The translations under genes were made by a program, and so were the position numbers. A DNA stretch of 64,000 nt from positions 8,335,560 to 8,399,559 of the forward strand of contig HG738140.1 of NCBI GenBank assembly GCA_000499405.2. Reading direction: 5' to 3'. Source of the stretch: Onchocerca volvulus (taxonomy: Eukaryota; Nematoda; Chromadorea; Rhabditida; Onchocercidae). The notes under the pieces were generated by a model. It was given only the letters and a program-made list of their open reading frames with translations, was not told the DNA's origin and did no database searches. This document shows positions 63,961 to 64,000 of this stretch, piece by piece (positions within the stretch are counted from its first letter, which is position 1; every line of letters begins with the position of its first letter).

Positions 63961-64000
63961 CTGAAAATTGAAAATAGTATTCCTCGGTTGGATACATTAA

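Noticed and set aside
1..64000. CRISPR arrays, bacterial operons, tRNA or rRNA genes
   Set aside because: No repeat-spacer pattern and no recognisable tRNA cloverleaf or rRNA stretch; the gene structure is eukaryotic throughout.

Overview
The window looks like a contig from an AT-rich parasitic (filarial-type) nematode. Genes are split by many short introns that nearly all end in a TTTTCAG-like acceptor. The gene content includes a transthyretin-like gene and a DM-domain factor, and the mobile elements are eukaryotic (BEL/Pao and Helitron). There are no prokaryotic signals. Organism assignment is inference from gene style and families; the species cannot be named from sequence alone.

Layout. 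1-5293: AT-rich, no supported gene. 5294-12413 (+): complete 27-exon VPS18, the RING subunit of the HOPS/CORVET vacuolar tethering complexes. 12974-17102 (-): seven-exon DM-domain transcription factor, tail to tail with VPS18. 17115-25973: about 8.9 kb without a gene, containing a clean hairpin and a nuclear-receptor-like DR1 site. 25974-30614 (+): 12-exon histidine acid phosphatase with an N-terminal membrane anchor. 31781-34441: nested, decayed Helitron debris. 35766-37128 (-): secreted transthyretin-like protein. 37210-42543 (-): a BEL/Pao LTR retrotransposon with both LTRs, decayed gag, protease and integrase, and apparently no reverse transcriptase domain; its 3' LTR lies only 81 bp upstream of the transthyretin-like start codon. 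44289-48878 (+): zinc metallopeptidase with HEVGH...PH and a possible alternative last exon. 49728-63960 (-): 3' part (32 exons, about 2040 codons) of a giant Fat-like cadherin with cadherin repeats, EGF and laminin-G domains, one transmembrane segment and a tail; its 5' end lies beyond the window.

The genes do not form a pathway or an obvious operon. They are independent housekeeping (VPS18), developmental (DM factor, Fat-like cadherin), secreted or surface (transthyretin-like, acid phosphatase) and protease genes separated by AT-rich spacers and dead transposons. Exon models were built by hand from reading frame, splice-site and phase consistency. The coding lengths of the VPS18, DM, acid phosphatase, transthyretin-like and cadherin models all divide evenly into codons, but VPS18 does so only if one non-AG acceptor is accepted. 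No previously unknown system was established. The most notable oddities are that VPS18 acceptor, the RT-less BEL/Pao element beside the transthyretin-like gene, and the unusual cadherin tail.
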